Shown here one piece after another: positions 52,200 through 60,851 of a DNA stretch of 64,000 nucleotides. Below the pieces are notes generated by a model, which was given only the letters and a program-made list of their open reading frames with translations, ran no database searches and was not told the DNA's origin. The DNA is taken from the NCBI RefSeq assembly GCF_014352875.1, contig NZ_CP060695.1, forward strand, positions 3,407,154-3,471,153. Reading direction: 5' to 3'. Origin of the DNA: Polaribacter pectinis (GTDB lineage Bacteria > Bacteroidota > Bacteroidia > Flavobacteriales > Flavobacteriaceae). The position numbers and the translations under genes are program-made. The stretch's first letter is position 1. Every line of letters starts with the position of its first letter.

Positions 52200-53153
52200 A
52201 TGAAAAAGAACTTATTAAAAGTAGCATTAGCACAAATTTCACCAGTTTGGTTAAACAAACAAAAAACAATCGAAAAGATTGAGAAATCTATTTTTGATGC
52301 AGCAAAAGAAAACTGCGAACTCATTGTTTTTGGAGAAGCATTATTGCCAGGTTATCCTTTTTGGGTTTCGCTAACAAATGGTGCAGAATGGAATTCTAAA
52401 ACTCAAAAAGAAATTCATGCGCATTATGTTAGAAATTCTGTTACGATTGAGAAAGGCGAATTAGATTCCGTTTGTAATTTGGCAAAAGAAAACAAAATTG
52501 CTATTTATTTAGGAATTATGGAACGCGCACAAAATAGAGGAGGACACAGTATTTACGCCTCTTTGGTATATATAAATGAAGCAGGAGAAATAAAATCTGT
52601 CCACAGAAAATTACAACCAACTTATGATGAACGTTTAACTTGGGCTCCAGGAGATGGAAATGGTTTGCAAGTTCATTCGCTTAAAGAATTTACAGTTGGT
52701 GGTTTAAATTGTTGGGAAAATTGGATGCCTTTACCAAGAACTGCTTTGTATGGTTTGGGCGAAAATTTGCATATTGCTGTTTGGCCAGGAAGTAAACACA
52801 ATACAAAAGATATTACTCGTTTTATAGCAAGAGAATCTCGTTCTTTTGTTATTTCTGTTTCAAGTTTAATGGCAAAGGCAGATTTTCCAAAAGAGGTTCC
52901 TCATTATGATAAAATTGTAAAAGATGCGCCAGAAGTTTTAGCAAATGGAGGTTCTTGTATTGCTTCACCAGATGGAGAATGGTTGGTAGCGCCTGTTTTA
53001 AATAAAGAAGGTTTAATAATTGAAACTTTGGATTTTAATCGTGTTTTAGAAGAAAGACAAAATTTTGATGTTGTTGGCCATTATTCTAGACCTGATGTAA
53101 CAAAGTTGCAAGTAAATAGAGAAAGACAAAGTACGGTTTCTTATGAGGAATAA
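52200..53153 (+). CDS. Nitrilase-family carbon-nitrogen hydrolase
   Basis: A 317-residue enzyme with the Glu-Lys-Cys triad of the family: Glu in VFGEALLPGYPFW (near residue 45), Lys in HRKLQPTYDERLTW and Cys in GGLNCWENWMPL. The CWENWMPL and PGYPFW segments point to the true nitrilase branch (nitrile or arylacetonitrile to acid) rather than amidases, though the substrate is unknown. Last gene of the DUF2797 operon. The 99 nt after its stop are AT-rich with nothing clear. Confidence 0.92.
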   Translation: MKKNLLKVALAQISPVWLNKQKTIEKIEKSIFDAAKENCELIVFGEALLPGYPFWVSLTNGAEWNSKTQKEIHAHYVRNSVTIEKGELDSVCNLAKENKIAIYLGIMERAQNRGGHSIYASLVYINEAGEIKSVHRKLQPTYDERLTWAPGDGNGLQVHSLKEFTVGGLNCWENWMPLPRTALYGLGENLHIAVWPGSKHNTKDITRFIARESRSFVISVSSLMAKADFPKEVPHYDKIVKDAPEVLANGGSCIASPDGEWLVAPVLNKEGLIIETLDFNRVLEERQNFDVVGHYSRPDVTKLQVNRERQSTVSYEE

Positions 53154-53252
53154 AACTCTCTGAAAAAGAATGCCACACAGAGTTTCACAAAGAAAAAAAT
53201 AACTTATTCTTAAAGGTAATTATTTAGAATGAGTATTTTCCTTTTAAGAAGA

Positions 53253-54068
53253 TTAATAGGGTTTATTATTTTCAGTCAACTTTTCTAAAACACGCTCAAC
53301 ACCAAAATTATCATTGCTTTCTGTAGAAAAATTTGCCAGCTCTTTAATGTCTTTATGAGCATTTTTCATGGCGAAACTAAAGTCAGCTTCGTGTAGCATT
53401 TCTATATCATTATGGTAATCGCCAAAAACCATGGTTTCTTCTTTAGAAACATTCAATATTTTTTGAACATGTCTTAAAGCATTTCCTTTATTGGCTTTTT
53501 CATCAGAAATATCTAACCAATTTTGTCCAGAGACTTTTAGTAAAACTTCGTCTTTTAAATGTTTTATTGCAGGGTAAGTAAAATCTTCTGATGATTTGAA
53601 ATGATAAACCGCAATTTTAAAAACCGGAATTGTTTTGGCAACGTCTAATAAATCATCAACTTGTTTAAAACTATGATAATACTCTTGAAATAAGTTTATA
53701 AAGTGAGCATCTTTACTTTCTATATAAGCAGAATTATCGCAACACAAAACTATATTCGCGTCTTCTATTTCTCTTAAAACAGGAATTAGTTTTATTACTT
53801 TTTCCGCTTTTAAGAAGTTAGAAAGTAATACTTCTTTTCCCATTTTAGCAACTCCACCATTTTCTGCAATTACATAAATTTCTTCTTTTATAGAAGCTAA
53901 TTTATTTACAATGCTGTTGTGTTGTCTTCCGCTTGCGGCGCAAAAATGAATATTTTGTTCTTGTAATTTTTTAAAGAGTTTAAAGAATTGATTACTAACT
54001 TCACCTTTAGAGTTTAGTAAAGTTCCATCCATATCAGAAACTACTAATTTTACTTTTTCTAAATTCAT
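53253..54068 (-). CDS. HAD superfamily Cof-type phosphatase
   Basis: A 271-residue HAD-IIB hydrolase. Motif I DMDGTLLNSKG is at residues 12-22, motif II is around CAASGRQ, the Lys of motif III lies in ANKGNALR, and motif IV GDYHNDIEM lies near residue 218. It hydrolyses phosphorylated sugars or cofactors such as FMN; the substrate is not determinable. It lies 24 nt downstream of the LacI-type regulator on the same strand. Confidence 0.92.
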   Translation of the reverse strand: MNLEKVKLVVSDMDGTLLNSKGEVSNQFFKLFKKLQEQNIHFCAASGRQHNSIVNKLASIKEEIYVIAENGGVAKMGKEVLLSNFLKAEKVIKLIPVLREIEDANIVLCCDNSAYIESKDAHFINLFQEYYHSFKQVDDLLDVAKTIPVFKIAVYHFKSSEDFTYPAIKHLKDEVLLKVSGQNWLDISDEKANKGNALRHVQKILNVSKEETMVFGDYHNDIEMLHEADFSFAMKNAHKDIKELANFSTESNDNFGVERVLEKLTENNKPY

Positions 54069-54092
54069 AAATAGTTAGTAAATACTTGTAAA

Positions 54093-55118
54093 TTATGCTT
54101 TTTTGGTAGAATTACGTTCAACAATATCAGTTTTAATAATTACTGTTTTTGGTGGAACTTCTTCTCCTTTATTTTCTAATTTATCAATTAAAATTTTTGC
54201 AGCTGTAGCGCCCATTCTTTCTCCATGTTGACTAACAGTAGTCATTTTAGGACTAGAATGTCTTGCTAAAATTCCGTTAGAAAAAGAAACCACGGCAAAG
54301 TTTTCTGGTATTTTATGACCTTTTCTCTGTGCAACTTTCATGGCAGCAATTGCAGAAGATTCATCTGTTGCAATTACGGCATCGATTTCGTTTGCGTCAA
54401 AAATAGGTTTTAAAATACTTTCATAATCTTTATAATCTTCATCAATAATATTAATAATTAAATTATCATTTATTGGTAAACCTGTATTCTCTAAACCTTT
54501 TATGTAACCTTGGTGCCTTTTTTTACCAACTTTTAAATTACTAATTGTAGAAATAAAAGCAATGTTTTTACTGCCAGATTTTGCTAAATATTTAACGGTT
54601 TCAGAAGTTCCTTTAAAATCATCTGCAATTACTTTATCGCAATTTATAGGTTCTGCAACTCTATCGAACATAACAATTGGTGTTCCGTTATTAAGAACAT
54701 CTTCAAAATGTTTAAAGTCGTTTTTAAGAATAGTTTCTTCTGCAATAGAAAGGATAAAACCGTCTATACTACCGTTAGAAAGCATTTCTATAGTTTCTAC
54801 TTCTTTCTTAAAAGATTCGTTAGAAATACAAGAAATAATTTTGTAGCCTTTTTCATTAGCTACTTTTTCTATACCGTTAAAAACTTGAGCAAAGAAATAA
54901 TTTAACATACTAGGAATGATGATTCCTATTGTTTTTGTCTGTCTGTTTTTTAAACTTAAAGCGTTAAAATTGGGCTTGTAGTTATTTTCTTTAGCGTACT
55001 TCTGAATCTTTTCTTTGGTACTTACGCTAATTTCATAACTGTCATTAAGAGCTTTAGAAACGGTAGAAATAGATACACTAAATTCTTGAGCTATGTCTTT
55101 TATGGTAAGTCTTTTCAT
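54093..55118 (-). CDS. LacI family transcriptional regulator
   Basis: A 341-residue regulator: N-terminal HTH LTIKDIAQEFSVSISTVSKALND (residues 3-25), hinge region, then a periplasmic-binding-like sensor domain (~60-330) beginning TIGIIIPSMLNYFFAQV. The effector is presumably a sugar, but no sugar-use genes lie nearby other than the HAD phosphatase, so the regulon is probably elsewhere. No palindromic LacI-type operator was recognised in the adjacent gap. Confidence 0.92.
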   Translation of the reverse strand: MKRLTIKDIAQEFSVSISTVSKALNDSYEISVSTKEKIQKYAKENNYKPNFNALSLKNRQTKTIGIIIPSMLNYFFAQVFNGIEKVANEKGYKIISCISNESFKKEVETIEMLSNGSIDGFILSIAEETILKNDFKHFEDVLNNGTPIVMFDRVAEPINCDKVIADDFKGTSETVKYLAKSGSKNIAFISTISNLKVGKKRHQGYIKGLENTGLPINDNLIINIIDEDYKDYESILKPIFDANEIDAVIATDESSAIAAMKVAQRKGHKIPENFAVVSFSNGILARHSSPKMTTVSQHGERMGATAAKILIDKLENKGEEVPPKTVIIKTDIVERNSTKKA

Positions 55119-55183
55119 TTATAAAAAATATAAGTCACTAAAATACAAAAATCTCACTAGATATAAAGAAGAATGCTGTTATT

Positions 55184-56560
55184 TTAAATTTTCTTTAATT
55201 TTTTGTGCTTCAATACTTCATAGATTAAAAAAGAAAAAACGACTAAATATTCTAAAAAAACGAACCATAAATTTTCCTTCCAAGGAAAATTAGCATAGGC
55301 TTGGTAGCTTAAAATAATAACTAAACTCCAAACTATTGGGAATTTATATTTTGTGAAAACACACAGAATTAGTGGAGTTGCAACATACCATGGATGTACA
55401 GTTGTTGCTGTAAAATAATAGAAACATAAGCAAAATAACATGGCAGTTATTAATTGATTTATATTTTTATTTTTTTTGAAGAACGTTATATAAAGTAGAA
55501 ATAATATTGTTAAAACAGGAGTTATTTTACCAATAATTGCAATTTCATTATAACCTCTAAAGTAATAACCAATTTCTCTAAAAATATAATAGAAACTTGC
55601 ATTGAACTCAAAATTTCTAAACCATAAGCCTATTGATTTTGAGTAATTTGCTAAAAATTCTGATGATAAAAATGGAAGAAAAAGTAGTAATGTGGTTAAT
55701 ATAATAATTACGTAGAAACTCAATAGTTTTATTATTCTTGCTAAAGTAGAAACTTGTTTTTCCTCATTTCTATCTTGTGAGTGTTTTACAAACCACTGAA
55801 AAAATAAGGGTAAAAACAATAACGGAATTAATTTTACAGAAATAGAACATGCTATTAAAACTGCTGCATAAATCCATTTTTGTTGATGCAATTTGTAGAA
55901 ACTCCAGATTAAGAAGAACAGCATTACAGGTTCAAAATGCAAGTTTCCTGTCATTTCTATAATTATAAAAGGATTTAAAACATACCAAAAAATGTTTTTG
56001 ATTGGTAGATTTAACCTTTCTAATATTTTTTTTCCAAAGTATAAAATTCCAATATCAGCTAAAATAATTATCAACCTTAAAATAATTACAGAACCAAAAA
56101 TACTTTTACTAGCAAAGAGCGCAGCAATTAAAAAACACAACTGATTAATAGGTGGGTAATTTGTATAATGGCTTCCGTTTAATTCGCCCATTCCATCATA
56201 CAAAAGATTTGCTTCTGCAATAGGTTTTAAACCTTGTTGTATATAGGTTTCGGGTAAAGATAAATACGGATTTATTCCTTCGAAAATCATTCTTCCATCC
56301 CAAATAAATCTGTAAAAATCTTGTGATAGATTGGGAATTGCAAAAAGAAAAATAAGTCTAAAGAGTATTGTAATTCCTACTAGTGTAGAATAGTTGATGG
56401 TTTTACTTTTTATCAAAAAATAGAAACAGCCAAATAAAGAAAACCATAAAAATATGAGTTTATTAAATTCGGTTCTTTCTAAAAAATAAGCAAAGACAAA
56501 GTACAGAATTGTACTTGCTAAAATTAATAAAACATCTTTATATTTTTTAAAAAAAGACAT
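55184..56560 (-). CDS. GT-C type membrane glycosyltransferase (mannosyltransferase-like)
   Basis: A 458-residue membrane protein with about 11-12 helices. The first luminal loop contains LSQDFYRFIWDGRMIFEGINPYL, the acidic loop pattern of polyprenol-phosphate-sugar-dependent GT-C enzymes, followed by HYTNYPPINQLCF. It probably transfers a sugar from a lipid-phosphate donor. It overlaps the preceding GT2 gene by 1 nt, so it is translationally coupled. It is the last gene of the operon, and its product probably uses the lipid-linked sugar made by the DPM1-like enzyme encoded upstream. The acceptor is unknown. Confidence 0.82.
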   Translation of the reverse strand: MSFFKKYKDVLLILASTILYFVFAYFLERTEFNKLIFLWFSLFGCFYFLIKSKTINYSTLVGITILFRLIFLFAIPNLSQDFYRFIWDGRMIFEGINPYLSLPETYIQQGLKPIAEANLLYDGMGELNGSHYTNYPPINQLCFLIAALFASKSIFGSVIILRLIIILADIGILYFGKKILERLNLPIKNIFWYVLNPFIIIEMTGNLHFEPVMLFFLIWSFYKLHQQKWIYAAVLIACSISVKLIPLLFLPLFFQWFVKHSQDRNEEKQVSTLARIIKLLSFYVIIILTTLLLFLPFLSSEFLANYSKSIGLWFRNFEFNASFYYIFREIGYYFRGYNEIAIIGKITPVLTILFLLYITFFKKNKNINQLITAMLFCLCFYYFTATTVHPWYVATPLILCVFTKYKFPIVWSLVIILSYQAYANFPWKENLWFVFLEYLVVFSFLIYEVLKHKKLKKI

Positions 56561-58050
56561 TAAGCTTTCGAAAATATAGATTTGAAAAACACATAACTAA
56601 AACCAATAAAAAGCATAAAGTGAAAAGGAAATAAACCAAAATCTCCACCTTCATTACCAACGATAAAAGCACTGTACATACCAAATACAAAATAGAGCGC
56701 TAATATTCCTTCTAAAACAACATGAATAGAAGGTTTTTTCTTGATGTATTTGTTGTTTTTCCAACCATCTTTTATGGTTTTTATATTGAATTTTGGAGTT
56801 CTAACAAATTCACTTTTCTTACCAAAATGACCTTCTAAAACAGCAATTGTATTGTGTAGAGAAAAACCCATCGCTATTGAGAAAAAGGTAAAAAATGCAC
56901 CTATATATTTAAAGAAATTCTTAATTCCGCTACCATAAATATTTTTATACATGTGCCAATAACAAATGAAAAATATAATAGAACTAACAATAAAAAAACT
57001 CATTACATAAAAGTAATTTTTTAAATGAGCATATTCATTTTTTATATACAGCATTGGTATACTTAAAACGGCAACTAAAAAAATGCACGTAAACATAGAG
57101 CTGTTTAGCAAGTGCAATAAGCTATGAATTTTTGTTCTAAAAGGGACGTTTTTACTAGTAATAACACGTCTCATCATTTTCTGAAAATTCTCTGCACCAC
57201 CTTTATTCCATCGAAATTGCTGCGATCTTGCTGCACTAATAACCACAGGTAATTCCGCTGGAGTTTCAACATTTTCTAAATATTTAAACTTCCAATTTTT
57301 TAATTGTGCTCTGTAGCTTAAATCTAAATCTTCAGTGAGTGTATCTCCTTCCCAATTTCCTGCATCGTAAATACATTCTTTTCTCCAAACACCTGCAGTT
57401 CCGTTAAAATTTATAAAATGTCCTTTACTATTTCTACCAACTTGTTCTAATGTAAAATGAGCATCTAAAGCAAAAGCTTGAATTTTTGTAAGTGTAGAAT
57501 AATTTCTATTAATATGACCCCATCTTGTTTGTACAACACCAATATTATCATCCTTAAAATAAGGAACCGTTTGATATAACCAATCTTTTTGAGGTAAAAA
57601 ATCTGCATCAAAAATGGCGATAAATTCACCTTTTGCAGTTATTAAACCTTCTTTTAGTGCGCCAGCTTTAAAACCTTTTCTATTTGTTCTTTGTATGTGC
57701 TGAATATCAATACCTAATTCTTGTATTTTTTTGATGTGTTTTGCAGTAGTAATTACAGATTCGTCTGTAGAATCGTCTAAAACCTGAATTTCTAATTTTT
57801 CTCTAGGATATTCTAATTTAGCGATATTTTTAAGCAAACGTTTCATTACATACAACTCATTGTAAACAGGCAATTGTATAGTTATATAAGGGATTTCATC
57901 AGCATTATTAAAATCGAATTTTTCTGAATTGTCTTCCTTCTTTTTTGCCTTTAAGTAGTTTATTAATAAGTTTAATTGCGCTAATGAATACATAAAAATA
58001 AGCAATAGCGAAACTGAATAAACGAATATGATGATGTACTCTAAAATCAT
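56560..58050 (-). CDS. Membrane glycosyltransferase, family 2 (cellulose synthase-like fold)
   Basis: A 496-residue processive-type GT2 enzyme: N-terminal helix (residues ~5-25), a GT-A domain with IQLPVYNE, DDSTDES, AIFDADFLP (DxD) and TEDLDLSYR, and the QQFRWNKG (QxxRW) motif, then four to five C-terminal helices from ~300. It shares single-base overlaps with both neighbours. Probably elongates or starts a surface or lipid-linked glycan; the QxxRW motif is typical of processive enzymes, but many bacterial members add a single sugar. Confidence 0.9.
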   Translation of the reverse strand: MILEYIIIFVYSVSLLLIFMYSLAQLNLLINYLKAKKKEDNSEKFDFNNADEIPYITIQLPVYNELYVMKRLLKNIAKLEYPREKLEIQVLDDSTDESVITTAKHIKKIQELGIDIQHIQRTNRKGFKAGALKEGLITAKGEFIAIFDADFLPQKDWLYQTVPYFKDDNIGVVQTRWGHINRNYSTLTKIQAFALDAHFTLEQVGRNSKGHFINFNGTAGVWRKECIYDAGNWEGDTLTEDLDLSYRAQLKNWKFKYLENVETPAELPVVISAARSQQFRWNKGGAENFQKMMRRVITSKNVPFRTKIHSLLHLLNSSMFTCIFLVAVLSIPMLYIKNEYAHLKNYFYVMSFFIVSSIIFFICYWHMYKNIYGSGIKNFFKYIGAFFTFFSIAMGFSLHNTIAVLEGHFGKKSEFVRTPKFNIKTIKDGWKNNKYIKKKPSIHVVLEGILALYFVFGMYSAFIVGNEGGDFGLFPFHFMLFIGFSYVFFKSIFSKA

Positions 58051-58748
58051 TATTTAAAACTATATTTAAAAATCCAACCTAAAATTTTTACTCCGGCAAA
58101 AATACTACCTTTTACGGTACCAGAAACTTTAGAAACTCCAATTCTATTTCTATATTTTACAGGAATTTCAATATAAGATAATTTTTGTTTTAATGCTTTT
58201 AATTGCATTTCTACTGTCCAACCATATGTTTTGTCTTCCATTTTAAGGGCTAATAATTTATCATACTTTATAGCTCTAAAAGGGCCTAAATCTGTAAATT
58301 TTGCTCCAAAAAACAACTTCATTAAAAAGGTTGCTAACCAATTTCCAAAAACTTGTTGAGGTGTCATAGAACCATTTTCGCGTAATTTTTTTACACGCGC
58401 ACCAATTACAAAATCTATATTGTTGTTTGTTATTGGATAAATTAATTCTAATAATTGTTCAGGATAATCAGAATAATCTCCATCTAAAAAAACAATAATT
58501 TCTGGTTTAGTTTCTTGTTTAGCAATATATTCCATTCCTTTTAAACAAGCATAACCATATCCTTTTCTGTTTTCAGATAAAACTGTAGCACCCGCATTTT
58601 TTGCGTTAATTTCTGTGTTATCTGTAGAATTATTGCTGATAACAATTACTTCATCTACAATTTTTGGAATGTCATGAATAACATTTGCAATAGAATTTTG
58701 CTCATTGTAAGCAGGAATAATAACTTTAATAATTGGTGTCATATTCAT
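58050..58748 (-). CDS. Glycosyltransferase family 2, DPM1-like
   Basis: A 232-residue soluble GT2: IPAYNEQNSIANVI at residues 9-22, then EVIVISNNSTDNT, a VFLDGDYSDYPEQ (DxD-like) motif and the FTDLGPFRAIKYDKL segment. Length and layout match dolichyl/polyprenyl-phosphate sugar synthases (DPM1-like), which make the lipid-linked sugar that a GT-C enzyme would use. It overlaps the MORN gene by 4 nt and the next GT gene by 1 nt. Second gene of the four-gene operon. Confidence 0.9.
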   Translation of the reverse strand: MNMTPIIKVIIPAYNEQNSIANVIHDIPKIVDEVIVISNNSTDNTEINAKNAGATVLSENRKGYGYACLKGMEYIAKQETKPEIIVFLDGDYSDYPEQLLELIYPITNNNIDFVIGARVKKLRENGSMTPQQVFGNWLATFLMKLFFGAKFTDLGPFRAIKYDKLLALKMEDKTYGWTVEMQLKALKQKLSYIEIPVKYRNRIGVSKVSGTVKGSIFAGVKILGWIFKYSFK

Positions 58749-59215
58749 AAATCATTTAGATTATTTTCATCTTTAAAGGATGAAAAATCTGTCCATTCTT
58801 TTAATTTTTTGCCATTTTTAAATTTTGATGCTTTTATCAATTTTCGATTTTTATACATCAAACAATATCCGTTTTTTAGATTATTTTCTAACTGACATTT
58901 GTGGTCTACATAACCATTTTTATCATAAAATAACCACCAATTATTTTGAATTCCTTTTTTAAAATGACCTTCTTTTATTATCGTAGAATTCAGGCTGTAA
59001 AAGTACCAATATTTGCTTTCTAAATTGTTTTTATAACGACCTTCTTTTTTGATGTTTCCATTTTTGTAATAAAATTTCCAATAATCTGTCTTTTTATTAT
59101 TTAAAAGCCAACCTTCTTGTTTTAATTTTCCGTTTTTATAAAACTCTTTATGATATTTCTTTTGTGCAGAAAGATTAAAACTTATAAAAATAAAAAGGAT
59201 GTAATAAAGTTTCAT
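58745..59215 (-). CDS. Secreted MORN-like repeat protein
   Basis: A 156-residue protein with a signal peptide (~17 residues, ending LSAQ) and at least five repeats of the MORN-like type (pattern F/YYKNGxxKKEGxxKNN, about every 20-25 residues, e.g. EFYKNGKLKQEGW and KFYYKNGNIKKEG). In Bacteroidota such repeats are annotated as toxin-antitoxin YwqK-like antitoxin proteins, but the function is unclear. First gene of the glycosyltransferase operon, overlapping the next by 4 nt (ATGA type). Confidence 0.85.
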   Translation of the reverse strand: MKLYYILFIFISFNLSAQKKYHKEFYKNGKLKQEGWLLNNKKTDYWKFYYKNGNIKKEGRYKNNLESKYWYFYSLNSTIIKEGHFKKGIQNNWWLFYDKNGYVDHKCQLENNLKNGYCLMYKNRKLIKASKFKNGKKLKEWTDFSSFKDENNLNDL

Positions 59216-59266
59216 TTTAACTATTTAATATTCGGAATTTTATATGTTTAATTGTAAACGGAATAC

Positions 59267-60847
59267 TTATTTCTTGTTTACTAATTCCATTAAATCAACA
59301 TCATTTCCTAATAAAATATCAGTAGGGTTTATCCTTCCTTCTTCTGGACCATTTTCTAATTTTAAAACTCCTCTTGGACAAACTGCAGAACAAACTCCAC
59401 AACCAACACAACTAGAACGTATAATGTTTTCACCTTTTTGTGCATAGGCTCTAACGTCTATTCCCATTTCGCAATAGGTAGAGCAATTTCCACAAGAGAT
59501 ACATTGGCCACCATTTGTAGTAATTCTAAATCTAGATTTAAAACGTTGTACAAAACCTAAGTAAGCAGCTAAAGGGCAACCAAATCTACACCAAACACGA
59601 TTTCCGAAAATAGGGTAGAAGCCAGTACCAATTACACCTGCAAAAATAGAACCTATTAAAAATCCGTAAATATCTTGTATTGTTTGTGTTTTAATACCTA
59701 AAACTTCACTTGCTCCAGAGAAGAAAGTATATAGAGCAAAACCAGTCATTACCAATGCAAAAATTAATACAGAATGAATAACAATACGTTCTACTCTCCA
59801 AGAAAGTAACGTTTTACTAGATAATTGTCTGTAAGGATCTCCTAAAGTTTCTGCCAATCCTCCACAACCGCAAACCCAAGAACAATACCATCTTTTTCCG
59901 AAGAAATAAACCATTACTGGAACCACAACTATAGTTAAGACAATACCCCAAACTAAAATGAATAAACCAAAAGTTCCGCTAGAGAGTAGTTCTTCTAAAT
60001 TCCATTTAAAGAAGAAGTCGTAATCTAAAGGAAATGCATTTTTGAAATCGTACCATGGCTTTTCGAAACGAACTAAAATTTCTGGAATTAAAAACGCAAA
60101 AACTATCTGGAAAAATAAAACCGAAGTTGTTCTTAATATTTGATATTTATTATGACGGTATTTTATATACATTCTAATTGCCATTACTGTCATTACAGTA
60201 CAATACAAAAATCCATATAAAAACCATTGACTAGCAGAATTTCCACTTAAGGATTCGCTAATTGGGTCTACTAAATACACCCAATTTACTATTAAATCTG
60301 GGTAAAAATAAAGCAGAATATAAAACCCAACCAAAAAGATAAATGCAAACCAGCCAATCCAACCTCTATTAGTTGCCGCTTCTAGAAATATTCCGTCATT
60401 TTTTATTCCAGGTGGACCTAAAATTATAACATTAGGCACTATAAACATTAACGCACCAATGACACCTAAACCAAAAGTTAAAAACCAGTATAATCCTTTG
60501 TTTTCTGGAATGCTGCCAATTCCTGCTGCTTTTATAAATTGGTAAGATAAACTATGTGGTTTGTCCCAAATAACTTTGTCCCATTCTTTATTTTTTCTAT
60601 GAATTTTATTGGCAGTTTCTACTGAAGTAGTAATTTCTGAAGAAAGTTTAAATGTACCTGTAAATTCTTTATCTACTATTTTTGTTTTTAATGAGTTGAT
60701 AAACCATTCGCTTTTTATGCCTTTATTTTTAATTGTTGAGTTAAAAATTTCTGAAGTTACATTGAATTTTCCTATAAAAATCAGGGATGTAAATGCTAAT
60801 AAGCCTATTAAAAAGACAATTAATCCTATTTGTTTTATTAATTTCAT
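59267..60847 (-). CDS. Membrane polyferredoxin (NapH/NosR-like 4Fe-4S protein)
   Basis: A 526-residue protein with an N-terminal helix, several central helices (about residues 115-330) and two CxxxC-type loops: RWYCSWVCGCGG near 323 and RVWCRFGCP near 420. A two-cluster ferredoxin domain follows near the C-terminus (CISCGNCSTYCEMGID and CVGCGVCSAVCPRG, about 446-500). This is the NapH/YccM/NosR C-terminal layout: an electron-conducting membrane ferredoxin that moves electrons between the quinone pool or cytoplasm and a periplasmic partner. No reductase partner other than the adjacent FAD protein is present. The FAD gene lies 4 nt upstream, so they form a two-gene operon. Confidence 0.85.
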   Translation of the reverse strand: MKLIKQIGLIVFLIGLLAFTSLIFIGKFNVTSEIFNSTIKNKGIKSEWFINSLKTKIVDKEFTGTFKLSSEITTSVETANKIHRKNKEWDKVIWDKPHSLSYQFIKAAGIGSIPENKGLYWFLTFGLGVIGALMFIVPNVIILGPPGIKNDGIFLEAATNRGWIGWFAFIFLVGFYILLYFYPDLIVNWVYLVDPISESLSGNSASQWFLYGFLYCTVMTVMAIRMYIKYRHNKYQILRTTSVLFFQIVFAFLIPEILVRFEKPWYDFKNAFPLDYDFFFKWNLEELLSSGTFGLFILVWGIVLTIVVVPVMVYFFGKRWYCSWVCGCGGLAETLGDPYRQLSSKTLLSWRVERIVIHSVLIFALVMTGFALYTFFSGASEVLGIKTQTIQDIYGFLIGSIFAGVIGTGFYPIFGNRVWCRFGCPLAAYLGFVQRFKSRFRITTNGGQCISCGNCSTYCEMGIDVRAYAQKGENIIRSSCVGCGVCSAVCPRGVLKLENGPEEGRINPTDILLGNDVDLMELVNKK

Positions 60848-60851
60848 CTTC

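Noticed and set aside
53193..53250. Possible hairpin TTCTTAAAGG / CCTTTTAAGAA between the nitrilase and HAD genes
   Set aside because: Long loop, a bulge, no T tract on either side; too weak to call a terminator.
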